From NCBI RefSeq assembly GCF_021165935.1, contig NZ_CP088953.1, positions 1,721,501 through 1,785,500 of the forward strand: a DNA stretch of 64,000 nucleotides. Reading direction: 5' to 3'. The position numbers and the translations under genes are program-made. The notes under the pieces are model-generated. The model did no database searches. It was given only the letters and a program-made list of their open reading frames with translations, and was not told the DNA's origin. Below are positions 36,588 through 45,590 of the stretch, piece by piece. The first letter of the stretch is position 1. Each line of letters begins with the position of its first letter. This DNA is from Microbulbifer elongatus (GTDB lineage Bacteria; Pseudomonadota; Gammaproteobacteria; Pseudomonadales; Cellvibrionaceae).

Positions 36588-39257
36588 ATGCACGAAGAAA
36601 CCGACATTCAGGAAACGCAGGAATGGCTGGACGCGCTGCAGGCGGTCATCCGCCACAGCGGCAAGGAACGCGCTGCGTTCCTGATCAAGCAGCTGTCTGA
36701 CCGCGCCACCAATACCGGCGTACAGCTGCCGGCTGCCATCACCACCCCGTACCGCAACACCATTCCGCCGGAAGCGGAAAAGCGTATGCCGGGTGACCTG
36801 TTTATGGAGCGTCGTATCCGCTCCCTGATCCGCTGGAACGCGCTGGCCATGGTGGTTCGCGCCAACTCCAACAGCGACAGCCTCGGCGGCCACATCGCCA
36901 GCTTCTCGTCTGCCGCGACCCTGTACGATGTTGCCTTCAACTACTTCTTCCGCGGTAACGAGGGTGAAGAGCGCGGCGACCTGATTTTCTTCCAGGGCCA
37001 TAGCGCGCCGGGCATCTACGCCCGTTCCTACCTGGAAGGCCGCTTCGATGAAGAGCAGCTGGACAACTTCCGCCGCGAAGTAAACGGCAACGGTCTGTCC
37101 TCCTACCCACACCCCTGGCTGATGCCGGACTACTGGCAATTCCCCACCGTATCCATGGGCCTGGGCCCCATCCAGGCGATCTACCAGGCGCACATCATGC
37201 GCTACCTGTCTGCCCGCGGCCTGTCTCCGCGCGGCGATCGCAAGGTGTGGGCATTCCTCGGTGACGGTGAGTGTGACGAGCCGGAATCCCTCGGCGCTAT
37301 CGCCCTGGCGGGCCGCGAGAAGCTGGAAAACCTGGTGTTCGTGGTCAACTGTAACCTGCAGCGTCTGGACGGCCCGGTACGCGGCAATGGCAAGATCGTG
37401 CAGGAGCTGGAAGGCGTATTCCGCGGTGCCGGCTGGAACGTGATCAAGGTCCTGTGGGGCCGTCTGTGGGATCCGCTGTTCGAGAAAGACGAAAAAGGTC
37501 TGCTGCAGAAAGTCATGGACGAGACCGTCGATGGCGAGATGCAGAACTTCAAGGCCAACGGCGGCGCTTACACCCGCGAACACTTCTTCGGTAAATACCC
37601 GGAGCTGGCGGAGATGGTCAAAGATTTCTCCGACGAAGAGATCATGAAGCTGAATCGCGGTGGCCACGACCCCTACAAGGTCTATGCAGCCTACGCCGAA
37701 GCCATGGCCAGCAAGGGCAAGCCCACCGTGATCCTGGCGCAGACCGTTAAAGGCTACGGCCTGGGTGCCGCCGGTGAAGCGGCGATGGACACCCACAATG
37801 TGAAGAAAATGGACACCGAGGCGCTGAAGCGCTTCCGCGACCGCTTCGCGATCCCGATTACCGACAAGGAAATCGAGGAAGTTCCCTATTACCGTCCTGC
37901 GCCAGACAGCCCCGAGATGAAGTACATGGCCGAGCGCCGCAAGGCACTGGGTGGTCCGGTACCCTCTCGCAGCACGGAAGTCGAGAAGCTGGAAATCCCG
38001 GATCTGGACGCGTTCAGCGCGTTGACCAAAGGCTCCGGTGACCGCGAAATCTCCACCACCATGGCGTTCGTGCGCGCACTGTCCGTGCTGGTGAAAGACA
38101 AGAAAATGGGCAAGAACGTCGCGCCCATCGTGCCGGACGAAGCCCGTACCTTCGGTATGGAAGGTCTGTTCCGTCAGCTGGGTATCTACTCTTCCCAGGG
38201 CCAGAAATACACCCCGGTCGACCACGGCCAGATCATGTATTACAAGGAAGACAAGAAAGGCCAGGTGCTGGAAGAGGGTATCAACGAAGCCGGCGCCATG
38301 TCCGCTTGGATGGCCCTGGCGACTGCCTACAGCAACCACGGCGTGCCGATGGTGCCTTTCTACATCTACTACTCCATGTTCGGTTTCCAGCGCATTGGCG
38401 ACCTGGCATGGGCTGCCGGCGACATGCAGGCGCGTGGCTTCCTCGTGGGCGCCACCGCTGGCCGTACCACCCTGAACGGCGAAGGTCTACAGCACCAGGA
38501 CGGCCACAGCCATGTGCTGTCTGCCACCATCCCGAACTGTAAGAGCTACGACCCGGCCTATGGTTACGATCTGGCAGTGATCATGCGTCACGGCCTGAAG
38601 GAGATGTACGAAGAGCAGAAGAACCTGTTCTACTACATCACCATCGAGAACGAAAACTACCTGCAGCCGGAAATGCCGCAGGGCGTTGAAGAAGGCATCA
38701 TCCGCGGTATTTACAAGCTGGACAACAACTCCCGCAAGCCCGGCAAGGGCAAAGCAGCGAAGAAACACGTTCAGCTGGTGGGCGCCGGCTCCATCCTGCG
38801 CGAAGTACTTGCCGCAGCGGACATCCTGGCGGACCAGTTCGGTGTGACCTCCGACGTGTGGAACCTGACCTCCGCCACCGAAGCTTCCCGCGAAGCCCAG
38901 GACGTGGCGCGCTGGAACATGCTGCACCCGACCGAAGAGGCGCGTAAATCCTGGATTGGCGAGCAGTTCGAAGGCAACGAGACGCCGGTGGTGATCTCCA
39001 CCGACTACATCCGCGCTTACGTCGAGCCGCTGCGCGAATTTATCGACGGCGATGTGATTGCTCTGGGCACCGACGGCTTCGGTCGTTCCGACAGCCGCGA
39101 GCAGCTGCGCCGCTTCTTCGAAGTGAACCGCAACTACGTGGTGATTGCCGCGCTGAAAGGCCTGGCGGATCAGGGTGTGATTGATGCGAAAGAGGTGGCT
39201 GACGCCATCAAGAAGCTGAACATCGACCCGGAAAAAGTAAACCCGCGTCTGGTCTAA
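36588..39257 (+). CDS. aceE: Pyruvate dehydrogenase E1 component (homodimeric)
   Basis: 889 residues, the usual length of the single-chain E1 of gammaproteobacterial pyruvate dehydrogenase. It decarboxylates pyruvate with thiamine diphosphate and passes the acetyl group to E2. The ThDP/Mg motif 'GDGECDEPESLGAI' through 'NLVFVVNCN' is present, along with 'GHSAPGIYARSYLEGR' and 'GRTTLNGEGLQHQDGHS'. The ATG follows GAGGAG with 6 bases spacing. aceF follows after 27 bases. Codon choice is strongly biased toward C-ending codons compared with its neighbours, as expected for a highly expressed central enzyme. Confidence 0.97.
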   Translation: MHEETDIQETQEWLDALQAVIRHSGKERAAFLIKQLSDRATNTGVQLPAAITTPYRNTIPPEAEKRMPGDLFMERRIRSLIRWNALAMVVRANSNSDSLGGHIASFSSAATLYDVAFNYFFRGNEGEERGDLIFFQGHSAPGIYARSYLEGRFDEEQLDNFRREVNGNGLSSYPHPWLMPDYWQFPTVSMGLGPIQAIYQAHIMRYLSARGLSPRGDRKVWAFLGDGECDEPESLGAIALAGREKLENLVFVVNCNLQRLDGPVRGNGKIVQELEGVFRGAGWNVIKVLWGRLWDPLFEKDEKGLLQKVMDETVDGEMQNFKANGGAYTREHFFGKYPELAEMVKDFSDEEIMKLNRGGHDPYKVYAAYAEAMASKGKPTVILAQTVKGYGLGAAGEAAMDTHNVKKMDTEALKRFRDRFAIPITDKEIEEVPYYRPAPDSPEMKYMAERRKALGGPVPSRSTEVEKLEIPDLDAFSALTKGSGDREISTTMAFVRALSVLVKDKKMGKNVAPIVPDEARTFGMEGLFRQLGIYSSQGQKYTPVDHGQIMYYKEDKKGQVLEEGINEAGAMSAWMALATAYSNHGVPMVPFYIYYSMFGFQRIGDLAWAAGDMQARGFLVGATAGRTTLNGEGLQHQDGHSHVLSATIPNCKSYDPAYGYDLAVIMRHGLKEMYEEQKNLFYYITIENENYLQPEMPQGVEEGIIRGIYKLDNNSRKPGKGKAAKKHVQLVGAGSILREVLAAADILADQFGVTSDVWNLTSATEASREAQDVARWNMLHPTEEARKSWIGEQFEGNETPVVISTDYIRAYVEPLREFIDGDVIALGTDGFGRSDSREQLRRFFEVNRNYVVIAALKGLADQGVIDAKEVADAIKKLNIDPEKVNPRLV

Positions 39258-39284
39258 GGCCCGCTGAATAAGGAAGGTAAAGAC

Positions 39285-40925
39285 ATGGCTAAGCAAGTCA
39301 TTAAAGTGCCTGATCTCGGCGGCGCCGATCAGGTAGATGTAATTGAAATCGCCGTTGCCGTGGGTGACACGGTGGCGGAAGAGGACGCGCTGATTGTAGT
39401 GGAGGGCGACAAAGCCTCCATGGACGTCCCCGCACCGGTTGCCGGTAAGATCCTGAGCATCTCCGTAAAGGAAGGTGACAAGGTGTCTGAGGGCGACGTT
39501 ATCGGTGAAATGGAAACCGAAGCCGGTGGTGAGGCTGCTGAAGAAGCAGCGCCTGCTCCGGCAGCGGAACCTGCGCCGGCCCCCGCCGCTGAAGAAGCGC
39601 CAGCACCGGCCGCTGCAGCAGGCGTTGAGAAGGAAGAGGACATCGTGGTTCCGGATCTCGGCGGTGCCGAGTCCGTAGACGTGATTGAAATCTCCGTCTC
39701 CGCTGGCGATGAAATCGAAGAGGGCGATGCCCTGATCGTGGTGGAAGGTGACAAGGCGTCCATGGACGTCCCGTCTGCCGCTTCCGGCACCATCGTTTCC
39801 ATCTCCGTGAAGGAAGGCGACAAGGTGTCCACCGGTGATGTGATCGGTGTGATCAAGACTGTCTCTGGTGGCGGTGCGGCCCCCGCACCGGCCGCTGCAG
39901 CGCCTGCTCCCGCTCCGGCGGCGGCTCCTGCTCCTGCAGCTTCTGCTACGCAAGAGCCGCCTGCGGCTCCGCAGAAAGATCCACACGTAGAGCGCGACCA
40001 CACCCCGTCCGCGGAAGTTTACGCCGGCCCCGCCGTGCGCAAACTGGGCCGTGAACTGGGCGTGACGCTGAACAAAGTTAAGCCTACCGGTCCCCGCGGC
40101 CGAGTGACCAAAGACGACCTGCACGCCTATATCAAGGAGCAGGTGAAAAAGGCCGAAAGCGGCGCAGCCGGTGGCGTTGGTGGCAACATCGGCATCGCGC
40201 CCATGCCGGAAATTGACTTCAGTCAATTCGGCCCGGTACGTGTTGAGCCGATGAGTAAGATCCACAAGCTCACCGCAGCGAATATGGTGCGGAACTCGCT
40301 GACCGTGCCCCACGTCACCCAGTTCGACGATGTGGACATCACCGACCTGGAAGATTTCCGTAAGGCAATGAAAGCCGAAGCGGAAAAGCGCGGCGTGAAA
40401 ATTACGCCAGTGCCGTTCCTGCTAAAGGCTGCTGCTGCCGCATTGCGTGAAGTGCCGAGCTTCAACGTATCCTTGCATAACGATGGCGAGCACATCGTCA
40501 AGAAGGACTATGTGCATATTGGTATGGCGGTAGATACACCGAAAGGCCTGGTGGTTCCGGTGATTCGGGATGTGGATAAAAAGGGCCTTTACGAGCTGGC
40601 AGAAGAAGCAACCGCTATGGCCGTTGCTGCCCGCGACGGCAAGTTGAAGCCCCGCGATATGCAGGGTGCCTGCTTCACCATTTCCAGCCTCGGCGCCATC
40701 GGTGGCACCGGATTTACCCCGATCGTCAATGCGCCGGAAGTGGGTATCCTCGGTGTATCCAAGCTGGCGATCCGTCCAGAGTGGAACGGCAGTGAATTCG
40801 TACCGCGCAAGATGCTGCCCCTGGCACTGTCTTACGACCACCGCGCTGTAAACGGCGGTGATGCGGGCCGTTTCCTGACCTATCTGGCGGGCGTGCTGGC
40901 TGACGTGCGCAAGCTGCTGCTGTAA
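39285..40925 (+). CDS. aceF: Pyruvate dehydrogenase E2, dihydrolipoamide acetyltransferase
   Basis: 546 residues: two lipoyl domains with lipoylated Lys at K43 and K157 (both in 'VEGDKASMDVP'), joined by Ala/Pro-rich flexible linkers, a peripheral subunit-binding domain (about 246-285), and the catalytic core (about 315-546) with the active His in 'SYDHRAVNGGD'. The usual Asp after HRxx is Asn here, a variant found in other gammaproteobacteria. It accepts acetyl from AceE and transfers it to CoA. The E3 subunit gene (lpd) does not follow; a strong terminator does. Confidence 0.97.
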   Translation: MAKQVIKVPDLGGADQVDVIEIAVAVGDTVAEEDALIVVEGDKASMDVPAPVAGKILSISVKEGDKVSEGDVIGEMETEAGGEAAEEAAPAPAAEPAPAPAAEEAPAPAAAAGVEKEEDIVVPDLGGAESVDVIEISVSAGDEIEEGDALIVVEGDKASMDVPSAASGTIVSISVKEGDKVSTGDVIGVIKTVSGGGAAPAPAAAAPAPAPAAAPAPAASATQEPPAAPQKDPHVERDHTPSAEVYAGPAVRKLGRELGVTLNKVKPTGPRGRVTKDDLHAYIKEQVKKAESGAAGGVGGNIGIAPMPEIDFSQFGPVRVEPMSKIHKLTAANMVRNSLTVPHVTQFDDVDITDLEDFRKAMKAEAEKRGVKITPVPFLLKAAAAALREVPSFNVSLHNDGEHIVKKDYVHIGMAVDTPKGLVVPVIRDVDKKGLYELAEEATAMAVAARDGKLKPRDMQGACFTISSLGAIGGTGFTPIVNAPEVGILGVSKLAIRPEWNGSEFVPRKMLPLALSYDHRAVNGGDAGRFLTYLAGVLADVRKLLL

Positions 40926-40955
40926 TTTTTGATCGCAAGATCAATGCAGCGTTAG

Positions 40956-40993
40956 AAAAAGCGCCAGAGGGTTTCCCCTCTGGCGCTTTTTTT
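40956..40993 (+). terminator. Rho-independent terminator of aceE-aceF
   Basis: Stem GCGCCAGAGG / CCTCTGGCGC (40961-40970 with 40977-40986), extended by A5 on the left and T7 on the right, 30 bases after the aceF stop. The 250 bases beyond, up to the lipoprotein gene at 41242, show no further clear feature. Confidence 0.92.
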
Positions 40994-41241
40994 GTGTGCG
41001 CTTTTTGCTCATCTGCTGTGGGTTACTTCACGGTTTTTGAGGGTTTAGCCCGCCAGGGGGTGGTCGCCGTCGCCGCATTCTTTCGAGCGTTGAATCCCGC
41101 GTATTTAATTTTGATTAAAACGTGAACAGCGTCGTCGAACCCCTCCTGCGCGCTAAACTGAAATTAACAGTGAGTGGATGTTGGGAAAGTGGAGTTCCCG
41201 ACTGGGGTCAGGTAGTGATCAAGTTGCGAGGTAGGTGAGTC

Positions 41242-41511
41242 ATGAAGCGCACAGGGATTACAGCTGTGGCGATGGGCGCCACACTGTGTATGCAGGGTTG
41301 TATGTTCGTGCCGTACGGAAACGAAAATAGCTACGATCCATTTTTCTTTAACCCCGATGATCAGAGTCAGAGTGCGGACTTTGTCGAAGTGGGGAATTAT
41401 CTGCCAAACGCCGCAGCACCGCCAGCGGCCAGTCGCCAGTGCTCGACCGAGACGGAACATACCCGTGTCGGCTCTGCCTGCTGGTTTTTTCCGGTAATGC
41501 GGGTGTACTGA
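41242..41511 (+). CDS. Small putative lipoprotein with a C-x12-C motif
   Basis: 89 residues, not recognised as a named family. The start 'MKRTGITAVAMGATLCMQGC' looks like a lipoprotein signal ending at Cys20, though the residues before it are not a textbook lipobox. The C-terminus has 'QCSTETEHTRVGSACWFF', two cysteines 12 residues apart followed by aromatics. The same Cys spacing opens the module in the next two genes. AGGTAGGTGAGTC precedes the ATG. First of three small lipoprotein genes read rightward. Confidence 0.65.
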   Translation: MKRTGITAVAMGATLCMQGCMFVPYGNENSYDPFFFNPDDQSQSADFVEVGNYLPNAAAPPAASRQCSTETEHTRVGSACWFFPVMRVY

Positions 41512-41558
41512 GTTACCGGTAATTTACCGGGTTGTGAAATGAAGGTTAAGGAGGCCCC

Positions 41559-41819
41559 ATGCGCAAACGAGTGATGATGTTATCGGTGATGGCGGCGGCA
41601 ACGCTGTTGTCAGCCTGTGGTACCAGTAGTGTGCGCGATCAGGTGGTCTACCCTAACAGTGCGCCCATCCCCCGCGCACCGGCGCACGCGGAACAGAGAA
41701 CCAATTACGACGGTTGCCCGGGGGATGCGGAAGAACTGGCGCCGGGCTCGATTTGCCCGGCCACCGCCCAGTGCTACGAAATTTCCGGTGGACGCCGCTG
41801 TATCGTTTACGAGAAGTAA
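41559..41819 (+). CDS. Small putative lipoprotein with one four-Cys module
   Basis: 86 residues with a good lipobox ('AATLLSAC', lipidated Cys20). The mature part ends in 'CPGDAEELAPGSICPATAQCYEISGGRRC' (broken: the cysteines are spaced x12, x5, x8), which recurs twice in the next gene. AAGGAGG lies 8 bases before the ATG. No family is recognised. Probably an outer-membrane-anchored protein with two disulfides. Confidence 0.7.
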   Translation: MRKRVMMLSVMAAATLLSACGTSSVRDQVVYPNSAPIPRAPAHAEQRTNYDGCPGDAEELAPGSICPATAQCYEISGGRRCIVYEK

Positions 41820-41873
41820 GTTCGATCAAGCGGGTGCCGCCGCAACCTTCGCGTCAGCCACAGAGGATGTGAT

Positions 41874-42284
41874 ATGCAGCTGCGCCTGTTTTTGGCTTCG
41901 TTGATTCTTCTGGCTTCCGGATGTGCCAGTACCCCCGGCAACGGGGTGGGTGATGGCCTGGAAAACACCGCCCGCCTCGATGGCTTCTGGTGTGACCTTA
42001 CCGGCACCCCAGCTACCTATTACCAGCGGCCTCAGCCTGCCAACCTGATACCTGCGTATCCGCGCAACTGTTTTGCCGGGGATACACAGGTGCCCACCGC
42101 CAATGCCTGCCTGATGGGCGACTCGGTGTGTTACCAGTTGGATACCGGTGCCTGGTGTACTGCCGGTATCGCGCCCCAGTGCCCTGCGGGAAGTGCGCCG
42201 CTGACTATGGACGCGCCTTGTCCGGAAGACGGCCGTTGTCGGATTTATAGTGAGGGTCTGCGCTGCTATTCCTCAGGTGCCTGA
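41874..42284 (+). CDS. Putative lipoprotein with two four-Cys modules
   Basis: 136 residues; lipobox 'LILLASGC' with lipidated Cys18. The mature protein holds two copies of a cysteine module: one beginning 'CFAGDTQVP' with spacing x12, x6, x8, and one beginning 'CPAGSAPLT' with spacing x12, x5, x8, plus one extra Cys near residue 40. The last residue-pattern 'RIYSEGLRCYS' parallels 'YEISGGRRCIVY' in the preceding gene. The three neighbouring lipoproteins therefore look like products of duplication of one small disulfide-rich unit. Function unknown. Its stop is 7 bases from the convergent RND gene's stop. Confidence 0.72.
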   Translation: MQLRLFLASLILLASGCASTPGNGVGDGLENTARLDGFWCDLTGTPATYYQRPQPANLIPAYPRNCFAGDTQVPTANACLMGDSVCYQLDTGAWCTAGIAPQCPAGSAPLTMDAPCPEDGRCRIYSEGLRCYSSGA

Positions 42285-42291
42285 TTGGTTG

Positions 42292-45200
42292 TTACTGCCC
42301 GGATAGCTCGACCGCGGCCGCCAGTTCCCGGGCTGTTTCCCGCGGCGGCATCTCTTCGCTCTGGGTTTTTCGATGCCCGGTGAGCGAACGCAGGGCCACG
42401 TAAAACACCGGCGTCAGCAGCAGGCCGAATAGCGTCACACCAATCATGCCGGTAAACACCGTGATACCCATGGCGTTGCGCACTTCAGCGCCGGCTCCGC
42501 TCGCCAATACCAGTGGTACCACGCCGGCAATAAAGGCGACCGAGGTCATGATGATTGGCCTCAGCCGCAGGCGGCAGGCCTCCAGCGCGGCGCGCATTGG
42601 ATCCAGTCCTTTTTCCATTTCCAGCTCGCGGGCAAACTCGACGATCAGAATGGCGTTTTTACACGCCAGGCCCATCAGCACCACCAGACCCACCTGTACG
42701 AACACATTGTTGTCGCCATCCGTCAGCCATACGCCGAAAAGTGCGGCCAGCAGGCACATGGGTACGATCAGGATCACGGCCAGCGGTAGCACCCAGCTCT
42801 CGTAAAGCGCCGCCAGCACCAGGAACACTAGTAGCAGGGCCAGTGGGAACACCAGCATGGAAGCATTGCTGCGGTTGACCTGCTCGAAACTCAGATCTGT
42901 CCACTCAATGGTCATACCCGGTGGCAATGCCTGCACTGCCACCCGCTCCACGGTTGCCAGCGCCTCGCTGGAGGACAGCATCGCGGGGTTGGACTGGCCG
43001 AGCAGGTCCGCGGCGGGATAGCCGTTGTAACGGATCACTGGATCGGGCCCGTAACTTTGCTTCAGCTGCACCATGGTGTTGATCGGCACCATCTCGCCAC
43101 GATTGTTGCGGGTGTAGAGGTGGTCGATGTCTGCAACTTCATTGCGGAAAGGGGCGTCCGCCTGGGCCATGACCCGATAGGTGCGGCCGAACAGGTTGAA
43201 ATCGTTGATATACAGCGAGCCGAAATACAGCTGCAGGGTGCCGAACAGATCATCCAGGCGCACTCCCTGAGCTTTGGCCTGCAGGCGATCCACTTCCGCA
43301 TCCAGTTGCGGGACATTGGCCTGGTAGGAACTGAAGGGGTAACTGAGTCCCGGTGTTTGGCTGAGTGCACCGGCGAGTTCGTTGGTGGCAGTCTGCAGGG
43401 CGCCATAGTCGGCCCCGGAGCGGTCCTGAACATACAGGGAGTAGCCGGAGCCGGCGCCGAGGCCGAAAATCGGCGGCGGCATAAAGCTGATCGCGAATCC
43501 CTCTTTGATATTTGCCAGCTTGCCATTCAGCTCAGCGGCAATTTCACCCGCGCTGCGATCGCGCTCGCTGAAATCGTCGAAGAGCACGAACACGGTTCCC
43601 ACGTTTGGGGTGTTGGTGCGTTGCAGGGCATTGAAGCCGACAAAAGCCGCAGCGTGAGATACGCCCTCCGTGTCCAGTGCCAGTTCACTCACCCGGCGCG
43701 CGACAGCTTCGGTTCTATCCAGCGAGGCGCCCTCTGGCAGGCGGATACTGCCCACCAGGTAAGTCTTGTCCTGGGTGGGGATAAATCCGCCCGGAACCTG
43801 GTTGAACATGAACACGGTACCGACCAGAAGCAGGCTATAGACGGCAAATACGAGGCCGCGCCGATTCAGACTGCGACCGACAAACCCCTGATAGCGGTTG
43901 GCACTTCGATTGAAAAAACGGTTGAACGGGCGGAAAACCCAGCCGAACAATCGATTAATGATTCGCGCTGGCAGATCCGGTGTGGCGCCGTGGGGCTTCA
44001 GTAGCGTCGCCGATAGTGCCGGTGACAGGGTCAGCGAATTAACCGCAGAAATTACCGTGGCGATCGCGATGGTCATTGCGAACTGGCGATAGAACTGCCC
44101 GGTGATACCGTCGAGGAACGCCATAGGCACGAACACCGCACATAGCACAAGGCTGATGGCGACGATCGGGCCACTCACTTCCCGCATGGCCTGGTGGGCG
44201 GCTGCCAGCGGGCTCAACCCCTCCTCGATATTGCGCTCCACGTTTTCCACTACCACGATCGCATCGTCCACCACGATACCAATCGCCAGTACCATGCCAA
44301 ATAATGTGAGCGTATTGATGGAAAAACCCAGCAGGTGCAGTACCGCGAAGGTACCGATAATCGAGACCGGAACCGCCAACAGGGGAATCAGGGATGCGCG
44401 CCAGGTCTGCAGGAACAGGATCACTACCAGTACCACCAGTAGTACGGCTTCCAGCAGGGTTTTTATCACCGCTTTGATGGAGGTGCTGACGAACACCGTC
44501 GGGTCATAGGCAATTTCCCACTCCAGTCCCTCGGGAAACTGATCGTCCAGTTCGGCCATTTTTTCCCGAATCGCCTGCGATACTTCCAGAGAGTTGGAGC
44601 CGGGTGCCTGGAAGATCGGCAGGGCGACGGCCTGGCGTCCGTTCAGCAGTGCGCGCAGGGTATCTTCGGAAGCGGCCAACTCAATTCGCGCGACGTCGCT
44701 CAGGCGGGTGATTTCACCGTCGTTGCCGGTCTTGATTACTACATCACCAAACTCCTCCACACTCGTCAGTCGCCCCTTGGCGTTGATGGAGATCAGAAAA
44801 TCGTTCTCCCCGGGCATCGGCTGGGCGCCGATCTGACCGGCGGACACCTGTACATTCTGTTCGCGCACGGAATCCACAATATCGGCGGCGGTGATATCGA
44901 GGGCTGCGGCTTTCTGCGGGTCCACCCACAGGCGCATGGCGTAGTCACCGGCGCCAAACAATCCCGCCTGACCAACCCCAGGAATACGGGCAAGTTCGTC
45001 GCGGATATGCAGCACCGCGTAGTTGCGGATATAGGTCGCGTCGAAACGATCACCCGGCGACGTCAGATGTACCGCCATCATCAGGTTGGGGGACTGTTTC
45101 TGTGTGGTGACACCCTGGCGGCGCACATCCTCCGGCAGCCGTGGTAGTGCCTGGGAAACCCGGTTTTGTACCTGCACCTGAGCCTGATCGGGATCGGTTC

Positions 45201-45495
45201 CCAATTTGAAAGTGACGGTCAATGATAGAGTGCCATCGCTGCCGGCAACGGATTTCATGTAGATCATGTCCTCCACGCCATTGATGGCTTCTTCCAGTGG
45301 CGTGGCGACGGTTTCGGAGATGGTCTTGGGATTGGCGCCCGGGTAGCGCGCTGTTACTGCGACACTCGGTGGCACTACATCGGGATATTCACTTACCGGC
45401 AGCACCGGAATACTGATCAGCCCGACCACGAAAATGATGATCGACAGCACCGAGGCAAAGATAGGTCTGTCGACAAAAAAACGGGAAAAATTCAT
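42292..45495 (-). CDS. RND multidrug efflux permease (HAE1 family)
   Basis: 1067 residues, the normal length for AcrB/MexF-type inner-membrane pumps driven by protons. It begins 'MNFSRFFVDRPIFASVLSII' and has the conserved 'GIVVDDAIVVVENVER' in TM4 with the proton-relay Asp residues, two large periplasmic loops and twelve helices in the usual layout. Sequence character is closest to the MexF/OqxB group. Encoded 95 bases after its adaptor; no outer-membrane factor gene follows, so a TolC/OprM-type protein from elsewhere must complete the pump. The AraC regulator at 47067 is probably its activator. Confidence 0.95.
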   Translation of the reverse strand: MNFSRFFVDRPIFASVLSIIIFVVGLISIPVLPVSEYPDVVPPSVAVTARYPGANPKTISETVATPLEEAINGVEDMIYMKSVAGSDGTLSLTVTFKLGTDPDQAQVQVQNRVSQALPRLPEDVRRQGVTTQKQSPNLMMAVHLTSPGDRFDATYIRNYAVLHIRDELARIPGVGQAGLFGAGDYAMRLWVDPQKAAALDITAADIVDSVREQNVQVSAGQIGAQPMPGENDFLISINAKGRLTSVEEFGDVVIKTGNDGEITRLSDVARIELAASEDTLRALLNGRQAVALPIFQAPGSNSLEVSQAIREKMAELDDQFPEGLEWEIAYDPTVFVSTSIKAVIKTLLEAVLLVVLVVILFLQTWRASLIPLLAVPVSIIGTFAVLHLLGFSINTLTLFGMVLAIGIVVDDAIVVVENVERNIEEGLSPLAAAHQAMREVSGPIVAISLVLCAVFVPMAFLDGITGQFYRQFAMTIAIATVISAVNSLTLSPALSATLLKPHGATPDLPARIINRLFGWVFRPFNRFFNRSANRYQGFVGRSLNRRGLVFAVYSLLLVGTVFMFNQVPGGFIPTQDKTYLVGSIRLPEGASLDRTEAVARRVSELALDTEGVSHAAAFVGFNALQRTNTPNVGTVFVLFDDFSERDRSAGEIAAELNGKLANIKEGFAISFMPPPIFGLGAGSGYSLYVQDRSGADYGALQTATNELAGALSQTPGLSYPFSSYQANVPQLDAEVDRLQAKAQGVRLDDLFGTLQLYFGSLYINDFNLFGRTYRVMAQADAPFRNEVADIDHLYTRNNRGEMVPINTMVQLKQSYGPDPVIRYNGYPAADLLGQSNPAMLSSSEALATVERVAVQALPPGMTIEWTDLSFEQVNRSNASMLVFPLALLLVFLVLAALYESWVLPLAVILIVPMCLLAALFGVWLTDGDNNVFVQVGLVVLMGLACKNAILIVEFARELEMEKGLDPMRAALEACRLRLRPIIMTSVAFIAGVVPLVLASGAGAEVRNAMGITVFTGMIGVTLFGLLLTPVFYVALRSLTGHRKTQSEEMPPRETARELAAAVELSGQ

Positions 45496-45590
45496 ACGCT
45501 GCTACCCCGTGTGCGATGGTGATCATCACACCAGAAACTCAAACTGAAGAAATAACCGAATTGGAACTGGGTGGGCGTAACGGAGCCTGT

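Noticed and set aside
36429..40313. Long minus-strand frames opposite aceE and aceF
   Set aside because: Compositional shadows of two highly biased genes; no ribosome sites or motifs, and both plus-strand genes are certain.
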